Part shown: positions 28,950-41,935 of the stretch, in pieces
How positions within the stretch are numbered: the first letter of the stretch is position 1
How the letters are laid out: the number at the start of each line of letters is the position of its first letter
NCBI GenBank assembly: GCA_036852015.1
Contig: JAANDG010000206.1
Location: 62,001 to 126,000, forward strand
Direction of reading: 5' to 3'
Source: Pelodera strongyloides
Taxonomy: Eukaryota; Nematoda; Chromadorea; Rhabditida; Rhabditidae
Length of the DNA: 64,000 nt
The notes under the pieces: generated by a model
What the model was told of the DNA's origin: nothing
What the model saw: the letters and a program-made list of their open reading frames with translations, nothing else
The model's database searches: none
Translations under genes and position numbers: made by a program

Positions 28950-31900
28950 TTAAAATCCTTTTATCGGTGACTGTTTCAGTGAAAAGTCGGGGAAGAACAA
29001 GTCTACCTGAAAATAGAACCATCTACAATGAGATTGACTAAACGAATGTTTCTTGTTGAGCGCCGAAAGTGTGTCGCTAGTTGTAAGACTTCTGGCGAAG
29101 ATCTGACAGGAGTCTGGCGAAGATCTGGCGCAGGCTTTGATGGTGCGCGCATTACTGGGCCAGTATCCACGCCGCGCACCAAAATTTCCCTTTACACAAA
29201 ACTTTACCCCTTCGGGGTCCACTGAGACAGTGGTTTCCAGTTGTTCGACCCGAATTAGTGAATCAGGAGTTGTAAACTGAAGAACTGGCGTTGGTTGGCC
29301 GGGAAGACCAACGTAAACCTGCAACATACTTTTATGAATATATCTCCCACTGGTTCGTCTCTCTCTCTCTCTCTCTCGCTCTCGCTCTCTCTATCTCTCT
29401 CTCCGCTCTCTCGAAGTAGTCGTCTTGAAATATGAAGAGAAATATGTTGCTATGTCTTTTACTATTGTATTCCAAATTTTATGATTAAAGCGAAATACCG
29501 GCCGGTTTTTGAAAGACATTGAGTGAGCAGCATTCTTATGCAGCTTGTGCAAACGAACATAGATTAGAATAAAAAGTCGAACAAATTCGAGCAACTTGCA
29601 CAAATACGTAAGAATTCAGCTCTCCACGATGCGTTTCAAAAACCGGCCACTATTTCGCTTTAAAGGAAAAACTTCTACTACCTTAATCGTCTTCCGCTGT
29701 CTTCTCAAAACGACCATCGTCACACGTTTCCAATCCACCAACAAATTGCGAATCTGTTTTCGCGGTGAGGTCCCACAACCCATTGATACCTACGCAATTC
29801 GTTTAAAATGCAAAATATAAACGTCACGGGACATCCTTTATTATGGTGGTCCCTAACTCCATTGCTGGTATTATCTGCTAAAAGTAAGCTACTGTACTGA
29901 AATATCATGTTAGACAATCAGCACAAGAAATTATTTATTTACTTATTGAATAACACCACATGTATGCATCCTAGTGAAATGATGAAAAGAAAATAGTATA
30001 TAACGCGTCGTGCTGTCGTTGATTAGCAAACAGGTAATGTGATAATAAAACAATGGAAAACAAGCAAAATACAAAAGTACAAAATAAAAAAATGCAACTA
30101 GAACCAACCTTTCCCTCCGCGTCCGCTCCGAACTGGAAGAGCGTCTGCTTTTTACTTTCCAACGAGTCAACCCGGCATTCTAACTGAAAAAGGGAGAACG
30201 TAATCGATTGCTAAAGACTCGACTGGTAACATTAGTTGTACCATAACCATAACTAAGCGTTACGCGTTTCTTTTATGGTCATAATATCTGCCTTACAGTA
30301 ATAGGGCCAGCTAGGGCGCATACTATTACGATTTAACTCAGCGGTAAGCAAGAAAGAATTTGTTAAAGCAAACGAGCATCCGCTTTTGAAACGCATCATG
30401 GACAACTGGATTCTTACGTATTTATGCTAAGTTGCTCGAATTTAGCTCGATTTTTTATTATAATTTATGTTCATTGCATCCTCTGCACAAGGATGCTGGT
30501 GTACTCGATGTGTTTCAAAAACCGGCCGGTATTTCCTTTAAAGCGAAATGCTAGCCACTCTGGAAAATTTGCATATGATAAGCAAATCCTATGTATCCTA
30601 TGCCAATTTTGTACGATCGTCCACGGCAATCGTACAAAATTAGCATAGGATACAAAGGATTTGCTTATCATATGCAAATTTTCCAAAGAGGCTAGCATTT
30701 CGCTTTAAAATGATGGATGTTCTAATTTATGTTCATTTGCATAAGCTGCATAAGAATGCAGGCGTCCACGATGCGCTTCAAGAACCGGCCGGTATTTCGC
30801 TTTAAATAACAATAACTCACTCGCAGCGTCACCGATTTGTTCAGCTGTTTCGCTCCAACGATGGCAAAGAAGAAAAACTCTCCTAAAATATTTACAAACG
30901 CAATTAATATGATAATAGATATATCCATAGACCCACCGCGCAAGTAGTAGGGGGCTTGACCTCTCCACTCTTGGGATTATTTAGTTATACAATAAATATT
31001 GTTAAAATATTCCTGAAATAGAAAAAAATCAAACAGAGATGATTTCTCAGCGTTTGAACTTACCAAGTCTGAGGCAGCTCACTTCAAACTGTTTTTTATT
31101 GACACACTGCTCCAGCGCAATGATTTGCTCAATGCTAGCTGAAGGTGCCTGGAAAATTAAAAGTACATTCACATTGTACGCTAGCTATACCTATTATTAC
31201 TGTAAATTTATTTATTTCTTTTCTTTTTAATTACTACTAACCAAATGTTTGTGCGACAGTATTGGAGAGAGAGGGTGTGCCGCCTCGCTGCCGCGTTGCA
31301 AGAGGATCGAGAGAGAAAGCGAGAGAGAGAGAGAGAGAGAAAGAGAAAGAGAGAGAGATAGAGAGAGAGAAGAGAGAACGAGAGAGATAGAGAAGTTGAT
31401 ACTGTTTTATTTCACTTAAACTTACCCCAACATGTGTAAAGCACGTGTACGCATTCTTTTCCATAATATGTAGTAGTTCACCCTCGGGAAATATGCCTAC
31501 AGTAGTTGGGCCCATCCTGCAAGCCATAAAATTTATTGTGATATAACAATGTTTTATAGGTAAGGGACGAATCCATTTGGCGACGGATCTCGGGTTTTTC
31601 GTGGTGCATACCATTTGGTGACCAATTCGTGACTAAGAGACGGAAGTTTTTTTTAAAACGGGCGTGAATCGGCTTAATCCTAAGATAAGCATAAAGCATA
31701 GTATGCATAAACCCCTAACAAGTCAAGCATAGTCACCACGTGTGTTTTTTTATGCGAAAGCCTTTTGGCGACCGCATACAGACGATTTGGATAACTCAAT
31801 AAAACTTACACGCGTGCCACACAGTATATCCTATTCTTCTTTAGTGGAGCCAGTGTCAATTGTGCTATTTCTTTGGTAGTTACCGCGAATTCCTAAAAAA

Positions 31901-34900
31901 AAACCTTTGCGTCGGAAAGAAAACCAAGTTGTTAAGCGTTATCCCGTTTTGTTCGGTGCTGTCTTATACTGTTCAAGAGTGCGCATAGGGCAAAAGTTAG
32001 CATGTCTGTTTTTGTTTGCAACAACACACAAATGTATGACAAATTGAACCTATTCTATGATATGCTATATATGAATGCCCTCATATAATGCTTGGTTTCA
32101 GATGCTCATATATGATTTCTCATATGCCAGTTAGCCTTTCTAAACAAAAGAAACTCCCGAACCGGCTTGAAGAATGAGCACGTGTTCGCCGTAAAATCAG
32201 TACGTAAATGTGCCGCTTTAGTTGGGTCCTTGTTCAATGTTCGGAAGGTCATCTCGAATCTGAATTAATAATGAATAAATAGTCCAGAGGTCGTATTCAC
32301 CAACGCCAGGGAACTCTCCCCGGGACTCCCTGGAGGCGGCGTGGCGGGAGTGTTCCTTATTTGCAATTCACGAATTCACCAACATGTTGTGGCTCCCTGG
32401 GGAGTCCCAGTGATAATCTTTGGCATGGAAACCAATAAAGAAGTTAATTTTGCAAAAATGCATAATATCTGGAATGTTGTAGATCTAGGAATGTTCTTTT
32501 GAAGTTAATAATTAGTTAGTCTGCATTTTTTTACGCCAAGTGCATGCTCCTTTATTCAAGGGTTGTTCAATACATTGTTCAAGGAGTATGACTTGTTCGC
32601 AGAGGTCCCGGTCCTGTGGTCATATTCAACACTCCAATTCCCTCGGGGAACTATTCCCTGGTGACAGAAAATATCATTCTAATGTGAGACATGCAGAGAA
32701 AAAGAGAGTGGCGAAAATGGCCTCAGAGCTCAGACTGTAAGGCGACCAATTCTTGAAGATTACGAAAAACCCTACTTTCCAACGTTCACCGGAATGTGCA
32801 CGTAGATCAGGTCAATCTTATCCGCAGTGCTGATCATTAAACTTCGTTCGTGTTGCTCCGCCAGATCGTCACCGAATGGGGCCTGAAGCAACGGGTTGCT
32901 ATACTTATACTTTGTTATATTTTTCGATACGCATGTAATCTTTGCCATGAGCCATGATAAGAGGCCGTTTTAACCAACATTTACTCCTTTCATAAAATAT
33001 TGACCATCAAAAAGGTTCTTAGGTTAAAGCGAAATACCACCCGGTTTTGGGTTTTTTCACCAAAAATAGTTTGAAAAAAAAAAAGATATACACGAAAATA
33101 AATATAAAAACACAAACAAACATCTTGCATAAAAATGTTCTCAAACAACAATTTTTTGCAATTTTGTGAGGGGAAAATTCGTTCCCGCGATTTGCCGATT
33201 TTAATACTAGCACGGCCCTGGAAAAATCGCGAGATGGCCTTTTCCAATGATGACACACTCCGCAGAATCCAAATGACGAAATGTTGGCAAAATATTTTGA
33301 ATTTGGCTAGTAAAAGTCAAAAAGGCACGGATTGAAAACGGTGGTCAACGCATGGTTGTTTACTCCGCCTCTTTTTGTATTTTTTGTTGAGACCGACCGC
33401 AAATTCGCTTTAAGTAGACTGAAGTACGCTGCAACACGCTTTTTGATGGATTCCACCTACAACAGCTAAGTACGGGTTTGGTCGACTTGCCAACCTCGTA
33501 AACAATGAAAACACTGAAGTACGGGGATACTTCCACCTCTTTGGTCTAATAAGTACGCCTCCATGTTAGGCGTATTTACGTCGAAAGGGTAATTAACCAA
33601 GTGCCTTTTTGACAGAAGTAAATGTTGGTGAAATCGTAAGAACCAAGCGCTTTGGACTGAAGTACCCTTTTTGCCAGAAGGTAATGTTGGTGAAAACGGT
33701 CTCAGTAGTGTAAAAGATACGCGGCAACTCAGAGTTCCACTAGTGCACATGACATGCTCAGGAAAAACTGTCATCGACGAAAACATTGTTTGATATATGC
33801 AAAAAAATTAGATGTGGAAAATTGAAAAAATCCAACTCACGGGTATCTCTTCCCTTCTGTGAAGACCAAAACAGTGGTAGGCTATGTGCAGTAAAGTAAC
33901 GAGCGAACATAGAATGCAAAAGGCGATGCGGCTTCTAAAGTATGGTACATTAAAGGGAATGTCAAGCCGGTTTTTCATGTTGGGCTCAAAAGAAAGCTTA
34001 TGTTTTGAAGGTAAGGAAAGTGAAAATAAAAATAAACAAAAACTTTCATATAAGAAGAAAAACAATTTCAAACCCCTCCAAAAAAACTCCTTCAATATGG
34101 GATTCTGGTCATTTGGACAAAATCAGAACTATTCTCTGCCGCAGGACCGTTTGCTATTAGACAGCAAAGAAAAAGAGGAGGGCGCGAGAGAAATTTGTTT
34201 AAGTCAGCAAAGAAAAAGAGGAGAGCTCGAGAAAAATTGTGTAAACTACGGTAGTTGTGACAGCGTGTTATAGAATATCTGTGAATCAGGCTTGACATTC
34301 GCTTCAAGGAAATTTTGGCCAGCACGCCGCCTGCACTGAGCACTGTCGCCTGAAGCTCGACTTCTTTTGGCCCGAGGGACACAAAAAGGCGTGCCACTTG
34401 TGCGCCTGATGTAGGCCCGGTGTGGGGGGCTAACGTGAGCCTACGCCAGACCTATATTGATTTGATTCTGCACCGCACGCCGCACTAGACGTCACCGCCA
34501 CAACTGTGCTCACACTTTGGTTCCGCTCAAGTTTTCACGTTGTACTACGGTAGTCGCACAGGTGGAAAAACCCAATACGTGCTAGTATTTAATAAATCAT
34601 AATGCATAAAAAGTCAACACACATGGGAATCCAAGATGTACTATTTTTCTGTTTAGCGTAGTTGAAAATTGTCTGAAATAATTGCGTTTATGTCTTACAA
34701 GTAATGGCTGATAAGATGCGGCTCAGCAAATTCGTTTGTCATTCATAAGATCCGTAGTGCACACTCATCCAAAATCACAAAAAAGTGTTTTATAAGAAAT
34801 CCGGAAAGAAACATTGCTTCGAAGTTTCGAAGCTAATAAACGATTGTTTTCCAAAAAAATTATATACAGGAATATACAAAATTTTCTGAATGCTAACGTC

Positions 34901-37900
34901 TTTTTATATAATAAAAAGACGAATTGAGGCACTCTTCATCTAAAAGCATCAACGCTTCAACATACTTATACAATGATTATTATTACTAAGGTCTAACCTC
35001 TAACCTTAACCTTAAGGTCTAACTCTAACCTTAACCTTAACCTACCGCACAAAACGCGCGAATCATCGGCTCCACGTCCGCAGCACCCGCACATTTTTTG
35101 GTGTAGAAAGGCGCCAAGCTGTTGCTGAATTTTGTCTGAAATAAAAATGGAGTAAGAAGAAAAATATTGGAAAAAGAAAAATGACAAGCGGATAGAAAAT
35201 TCGCATACGAGATTATGGGACGTCGTTTTGACTCATGTGGCATACGGCATACTGGCTTTTATTTGCAATGACAGTGGTTTACGTGCATGGCACATTGTAA
35301 AATTGCATTCCGTCTTTAGTGAAACTACACGTGCTAAGGTTATGTACCGTGTCTGACACTACGTGAACCTTAGTATTACACTTGCAAGCGAGCAAGATCA
35401 TTCAAAGTTTTGCTACATGTTGCATAAAATACTTACGAATAAAGTATTGCAGATAGCCTCGTTGATATCCTTACGGTACGGGTTCACACGGTATTCTTTG
35501 AAACAGTACCGAGCCATTAGTGTCACGCCCTCCTAAGCGGTAAGAAAATTTTAAAATTTGTTTTACGCTTCAAGAGCGTGCATCTTCGCCTTTATTCAAG
35601 GGAGTTCAAATTCAAAGTTTGCTTATGACATGTTCCGCAGAGGTCCTGAGCACAGGCGACGAGTTCCAGATGACAAATTGCTCGAAGTCATTGTTACCAA
35701 CATTGGAGTAGGTAGTTTTCTGTTGGGAAAACTGATGTGGACAATTCACAAATAAGTAAAAAGATAAAAGAATAAATCTAGCCGCTATGCCCACGCGAGA
35801 CAGCATGGCCAGCTGGCCAGCTAAGTACTAGCACCATTAGGTGGAGTCTGACAGTCTCGTACCGGAATCGAACCCATGGTCTCTGCATCGACAGCTAACC
35901 ACTGCACCACCCCCGGCTAGGTTCCGAAACATTGTGCAACAAAACATAAGGACAAAGGATGATCGGAAATCATCTAATTAAGAAACAAATAAGAATTACC
36001 GCAATTCGCTCCTCCTGATCCACAGACTTGTCGTCATCGGCACTCGCAGCAAACACATTCACTAACAGTGGGTCTTCCGCAATGCACGTGACATTAGCCT
36101 AAACATGCTACTTTATCTCAAAGGCCATTATTTTGATACCATTGCAGAAGGAGGCCGGACGTAATGAGCAATCGATAAACGCCGATTGTCCAATCGTTTA
36201 CTTATAGTCTACAAGATTAGTTCAGTCGTGACCATTTAACTTAAATCAAGTTTCAATAGTTCAAGCAAAGCAATCTGTTTATAACGTATGATGGACAGCT
36301 ACATTCCTATGTTCTTTTGTCCATAGAACGTCCCTTATGATTGAACAGAATGCTACGAATTTCCTGTGATTTACTTCGAATTTGCTTGCTGAGACTTATT
36401 TTACTACTGCTTTACTATGTTTTATTTATTATGTGTATTTTATAACACAAACTGCACGTTCCATTGCTTTCTTTGATTGTCTTTGTACGTAAATAATAAT
36501 AATAATTATTATTATTTATGTATTTATGCTAAGTGAGCTCGAAGAATTTTCTTACGATACTCATACTCAAATACATATGATGTATGGGAATACTGTTGCT
36601 GAATATACGTTTAAAAGACCGTCTTAAAGCGAAATACCGGTCGGTTTTTGAAACGCATCGTGGACAACTGATTGTGAGAGTTCTTATGTATTTATGCTAA
36701 TTTGATCGTATTTAGCTCGATTATATATTCTAATTTATGATCATTTGCATATGCTGCATAAGAATGCTGGCGTACTCGATGCGTTTCAAAAACAGGGGTA
36801 TCTCGCTTTAAACAGGACTCACGTCACACTGAAATGATATAACAGCCGGTACAAACTGGCATACAAGTCGCTTATCAAGTTTATCAAGGCAAAGTTCATG
36901 TTCCTTGTAGAAACGTTGCTTGGGATCAGCATCAGTTCCCGAGTAATCAGCATAATCGGCAAATTCGACTGGATCTTCAAAGCGAGAGCAGCGCTCTTTT
37001 CCCGCATAATAGGTTTTAACGAAAGCGATGCTTCCCTGAAAATATAAACGTACAAGTTCCATGTACAAATTCAGGAATTCTAATCTGTCCTCTCGACGTG
37101 GTCGTATCAAGATCATAATCCCGCAGGTGACTAGGAATGTTCACAGACACTGTTTTGTCCATAGAACTTCACTTATGATTGAGAGTAACTCGCATACTCC
37201 TGTAAATCTACAATCTTTGTTCGTCATAAATGTTATGTTATGTTAGGTTAAATTTACTGATTGTGAGTAGTTTCAAAAATACACGTTCGAACAAAGACAG
37301 TTGTAGAATACAAACGAGGGTATGTAAACTCACATAAATTAACGACAAATCTCTCCATGCAGTGTCGGGCTCGCCCAAAAGCTTTAGAAGCCGTTCATCG
37401 TAATGCATTAGTTCACCACAGTAAAACTTCTCATCATAAAAATGGAGCATTTGAAAGCAATCCAACTGAATGTCAATCAGTGAGAACTTGAGAATTGATA
37501 GTTTTACGCCGCAACGTTTAGGGGCGCAGTTGTTGCCTATTTGGCGCAGGACGCAAATTGCGCACAACAATCGAAGAGTCTCCCGCAGTTACAAAACACC
37601 CCCCAACACGGAGCCGCCGCATACTTTTCTCTTTGTACTGTATTGTGAACGAAAATTAGTTCAAAGGATGATACCCAGAATTTTTTTTATTTCCTCTACC
37701 TAGAAACATCACTCCTTTCGAATAGGAAAAACATGTGAAGGTAGAATACGCATACAGATAGTATTCAAGATTTCTAGACAATTTGGTAACACGTTTACCG
37801 GCATAGTGCACAGTCCGATGGCACGTATGATGTCCACGCGAGTCTAAATTAATAATGGAATGACTGCAGACTATCGTGATCATTATTGAGACAGCGTCTA

Positions 37901-40900
37901 TCTCACATTCATGAAAAATAACACGCTGAACAACTTTGGCATAGAATTCGAGCTTGGACATTCGAGCTAAATTCGAGCAATTTTTCATAGAACGTAAGAA
38001 TTCAGCTGTCCACGATGAGTTTCAAGAACAGGCCGATACGGTCGGTTTTTGAAATGCATCATGAACAACTACGTGGATTATTCTACTTACGTGGATTATT
38101 CTAATTTGCTCGGATTTACGCGAGCTTTTTATTCTAATTCAAGCTCATTTGCATGTGGTGCATTTGCATGCTGTTGAACGCGATGCGTTTCAAAAACCGG
38201 CCAGTATTTCGTTTTAAAGCGAAAAACCGGTACGCCAACACTCTTATGCGTCATATGCAAATGAGCATGATTTAGCATAAAAAATAGACCCCAATTAGAC
38301 CCCCACCTCGCATAAATACATAAGAATGCAGTGTTCCACGATGCGTTTCAAAAACCGACCCGTATTTCGCTTTTAGTATCGAATCAGAAATAGAAGTTCT
38401 TTGCGCGGCTTTATGTGGATAATTTGTTTCTCCGAACTTACATTTCTAAACAATGGATGTTCTTGTTTAACTTCACGTTCGTGTGTTATGCGGCGGGCGA
38501 CAGAGGACCAGCAAGCATCGGGATCATAGTTCCATCCACATAAACCTTCCGCGCAGAGGTCGCTAAAGCGGTGCCTTGGCTGGAAAATATACACCACATT
38601 TAAAAAAATGATGGTTTATTACAAAGAAAGAACGTCAACCAACGGGAACCTTACTTAAAGGGAATATGTATGCCCTTTTTGAAGTTAAGCTGTATTAATA
38701 GAATGTGTGTTCCTCATTAACTAAACAACAACAAAAATTGTTAAAAGTTTCCCATTTAAAAGAAAATGATTTTCAAAGTTCATCTTTTCCATAGTAAACG
38801 CGTTGCTTGACCCCCTGGCTTACACGGCAGTGCTGATGGAGCAAAAATTTTTGCATATGTGTGCATACATCGGCATATAGCATGGAACAGCGACATATTT
38901 GCATGCAAATGATAATATTCGAATTTACATATTCAGTCGCCTACTTAAATTCATGTCTGGTGTGGAAACTCTAGTTTCGCAGTTGTTTTGCTCATTTTGA
39001 GTGCCTACATATTCCCTTTAAAGGATCGCAGTCACTTCATTATCGTCTTTTTACTTCAATTATTAATAAATATAAAAAGATGCCTAGAAAAATACCTTTC
39101 CGATGCCAATTTACGGAATATTTATCACAGGGAAAAACATCCCTTGTTTTGAGTTTTGATTTTTGACAAAATGGGGTGTTTTCTAAATCGCAACGGCACT
39201 TGGCCGGTTGCCAATGATGACAATACAAAGAAAAATCGGGGAAGAGCGAAAGTGTCTCAGTTGTCGTTGTCATACTGTACGTTATCAAAACGCAATCGAG
39301 GGATTTCTTTCCCTGGGTTAATTTTTCAGTAAATTGACACCGGAATGGTATTTTTCTAGGTGCTTTTTCATGTTTATGGATAATTGAAGTAAAAAGGCGA
39401 ATTTGAAGTGACTGCGATCCTTTAAAACCCCGAGCTTCACAACTTACTAGAGAGTACTTACTAGGGCCCAAATATGCTGTATATACTACGAACTGAGGTG
39501 AAACATGTATATAAATTTACAAACAAAACAAGTCACAAAAAAAATATAAAACACAAGCCACACGATTGCGTTACAATTTTGAAGCATGTAATGAGATCAG
39601 TGCGTCTTGTTCTAAAAGAGGGCTAGTTTCAATTTGTTGAAAGCATGCAACGATACGGTTCGTAAATTTATATACATGTTTCACCTCAGTTCATAGTATA
39701 CAGGTCCTCCCTAGTAAGTACTCTCTAATAAGTTGTGAAGCTCGGGGTTATAAGTAAGGTTCCCGACATTATTATGACAGCATACGATTTTGGAAATGGT
39801 CGTTGCGGTCTTTCTAATTGCTTGCAAAAACGGGGTCAGGCTTGGACACTTCTATAGGATCTTCTAATTAGCGGCCGCCTAATTGACTGAGCTATAGAGA
39901 ATTGTTTTCCTTCAGCTTAGAAGTTTTTCGCATCCACATGATAAATATGTAACTATATAGATAAATTCGAAAACGGACAAACAGCAGATACTTCCAAACT
40001 CAAGGACAAAAACTGATAAAAGAAACCATTGAATTCTAATAAAACAACTTACCGTGCGTCGTGTATCACATTCTTCCACCTGAAAAAAATTGAATTCTTA
40101 ATGGGGCAGACTCTATTTCTTAAAGGGACGCGGTCACCGTTTTGACCCTTATGCATACTTTGTGTTTTTATTAACAGCACAGTATGAAAAAAATAGTGTT
40201 GGAAAAAATCCGACGAAAAACGCTGTTTTCAGCATTGATTAAAAAAGTTCAGTCCGATCCAAGGTCCACAGTTAGCCATTGAAATCCAAATGTTATATTG
40301 CCCGCGAGGTATTCGACCGATTAATTAGTGGAATAACGTTCATCGAGTCATTATCAGCACGGCCATATGCTGGACAATTACTTGGGTTACGGTGCGTATT
40401 GGGTTGAGGACAAAATTTTTCGTCGTCATTTTTCTCGCTGTTGCCGCATTTCTTGCAAAACATTTTCCCAACACTATGCGTGATAAATTATGAAGATAAT
40501 AAAAACACAAAGTATACATAAGGGCCAAAACGGTGACCGCGTCCCTTTAATGGGGTACACGCCCTCTATTATTACGGATTAAAGGGACGCGGTCACCGTT
40601 TTGGCCCTTCTTTGTGTTTTTGTATATCTTTGTGTTTTTATTATTATCTTCATAATTTATAAAGCATAGTGTTGGGAAAATGTTTTGCAAGAAATGCGGC
40701 AACAGCGAGTAAAATGATGACGAAAAATTTTGTCCTCGAACTAATACGCACCGTAACCCTAGTAATTGTCCAGCATATGGCCGTGCTGATAATGACTCGA
40801 CGAACGTTATTCCACTAATTAATCGGTCGAATACCTCGCGGGCAATATAACATTTGGATTTCAATGGCTAACTGTGGACCTTGGATCGGACTGAACTTTT

Positions 40901-41817
40901 TTAATCAATGCTGAAAACAGCGTTTTTCGTCGGATTTTTTCCAACACTATGTTTTTCATACTGTGCAGCTAATAAAAACACAAAGTATACATAAGGGTCA
41001 AAACGGTGATAGCGGCCCTTTAACTTCAAAAAGGGCTTACATATTCCCTTTAATTATGTACGCACCCACACGATTGCATAGTGCAACATTCCATCTAACC
41101 CATTTGTTTGTGGTCAAAAATAGACAACTTTGAGGTGTCTATCTCTGTGGTGGGGGTAATCTACTTACAAGTAGGTTTTTGTGAACCTGTTTGGATTTCT
41201 GCGTAGCGTATATATAAATGATAAAAAAGAGGTGGAATTTTGGTGACCCCATCCATAACAATACGTAGGGCGCATTCGAGTTGGGCAAAATGCGAAATAA
41301 TCAGTTCGAGTTCACTGTTAGCCAGTGTTAGCGCGCTGTGAAATAGCCCGCACATATGAGAGACGCAGAGTGTTGAAAGCGTTTTTTTCCTGGGCCCTCT
41401 TATTTGTCAACAATCTCTCACCCTATCAACTCGAACTGATTATTTCGCGAAATTTATGCATTTTGCCCAACTCGAATGCGCCCGTACAAAACATGAGCAG
41501 AAAACCGGCCCCACACCGTATATCGATGTACGTTCCGGTACAAAACACGGTACATTCAGTGATGCATTTTCACACCCATAGTAGCATGCAACAGGTATCA
41601 TAAAAAAATGGTTCATACCACTTCTTCTTTTGTGATATTGTATCCATCTCTGAAGTTGGTCAGATCTGGTGCCGGAGTTGTTGTTGTTTCTACAAATACA
41701 TAAACATATATTTCAGCGTAACAGTCCAATTCAATTGCTTGAAAAAGTATGTAAATCGGGTGAGCGGCGAGCGAAGTGTGTGTGTGTGTGTCCATGCGTG
41801 TTGTGTGTGTGCGTGTG

Positions 41818-41889
<72 letters not shown>

Positions 41890-41901
41890 TGTGTGTATAT
41901 G

Positions 41902-41935
<34 letters not shown>

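Noticed and set aside
33884..34273. 129-codon plus-strand open frame
   Set aside because: It covers a TTAA element (33950-34307) and has low-complexity Lys/Glu content from A-rich DNA.
39040..39471. 143-codon minus-strand open frame
   Set aside because: It lies wholly within an inverted-repeat element and reads across its arms.
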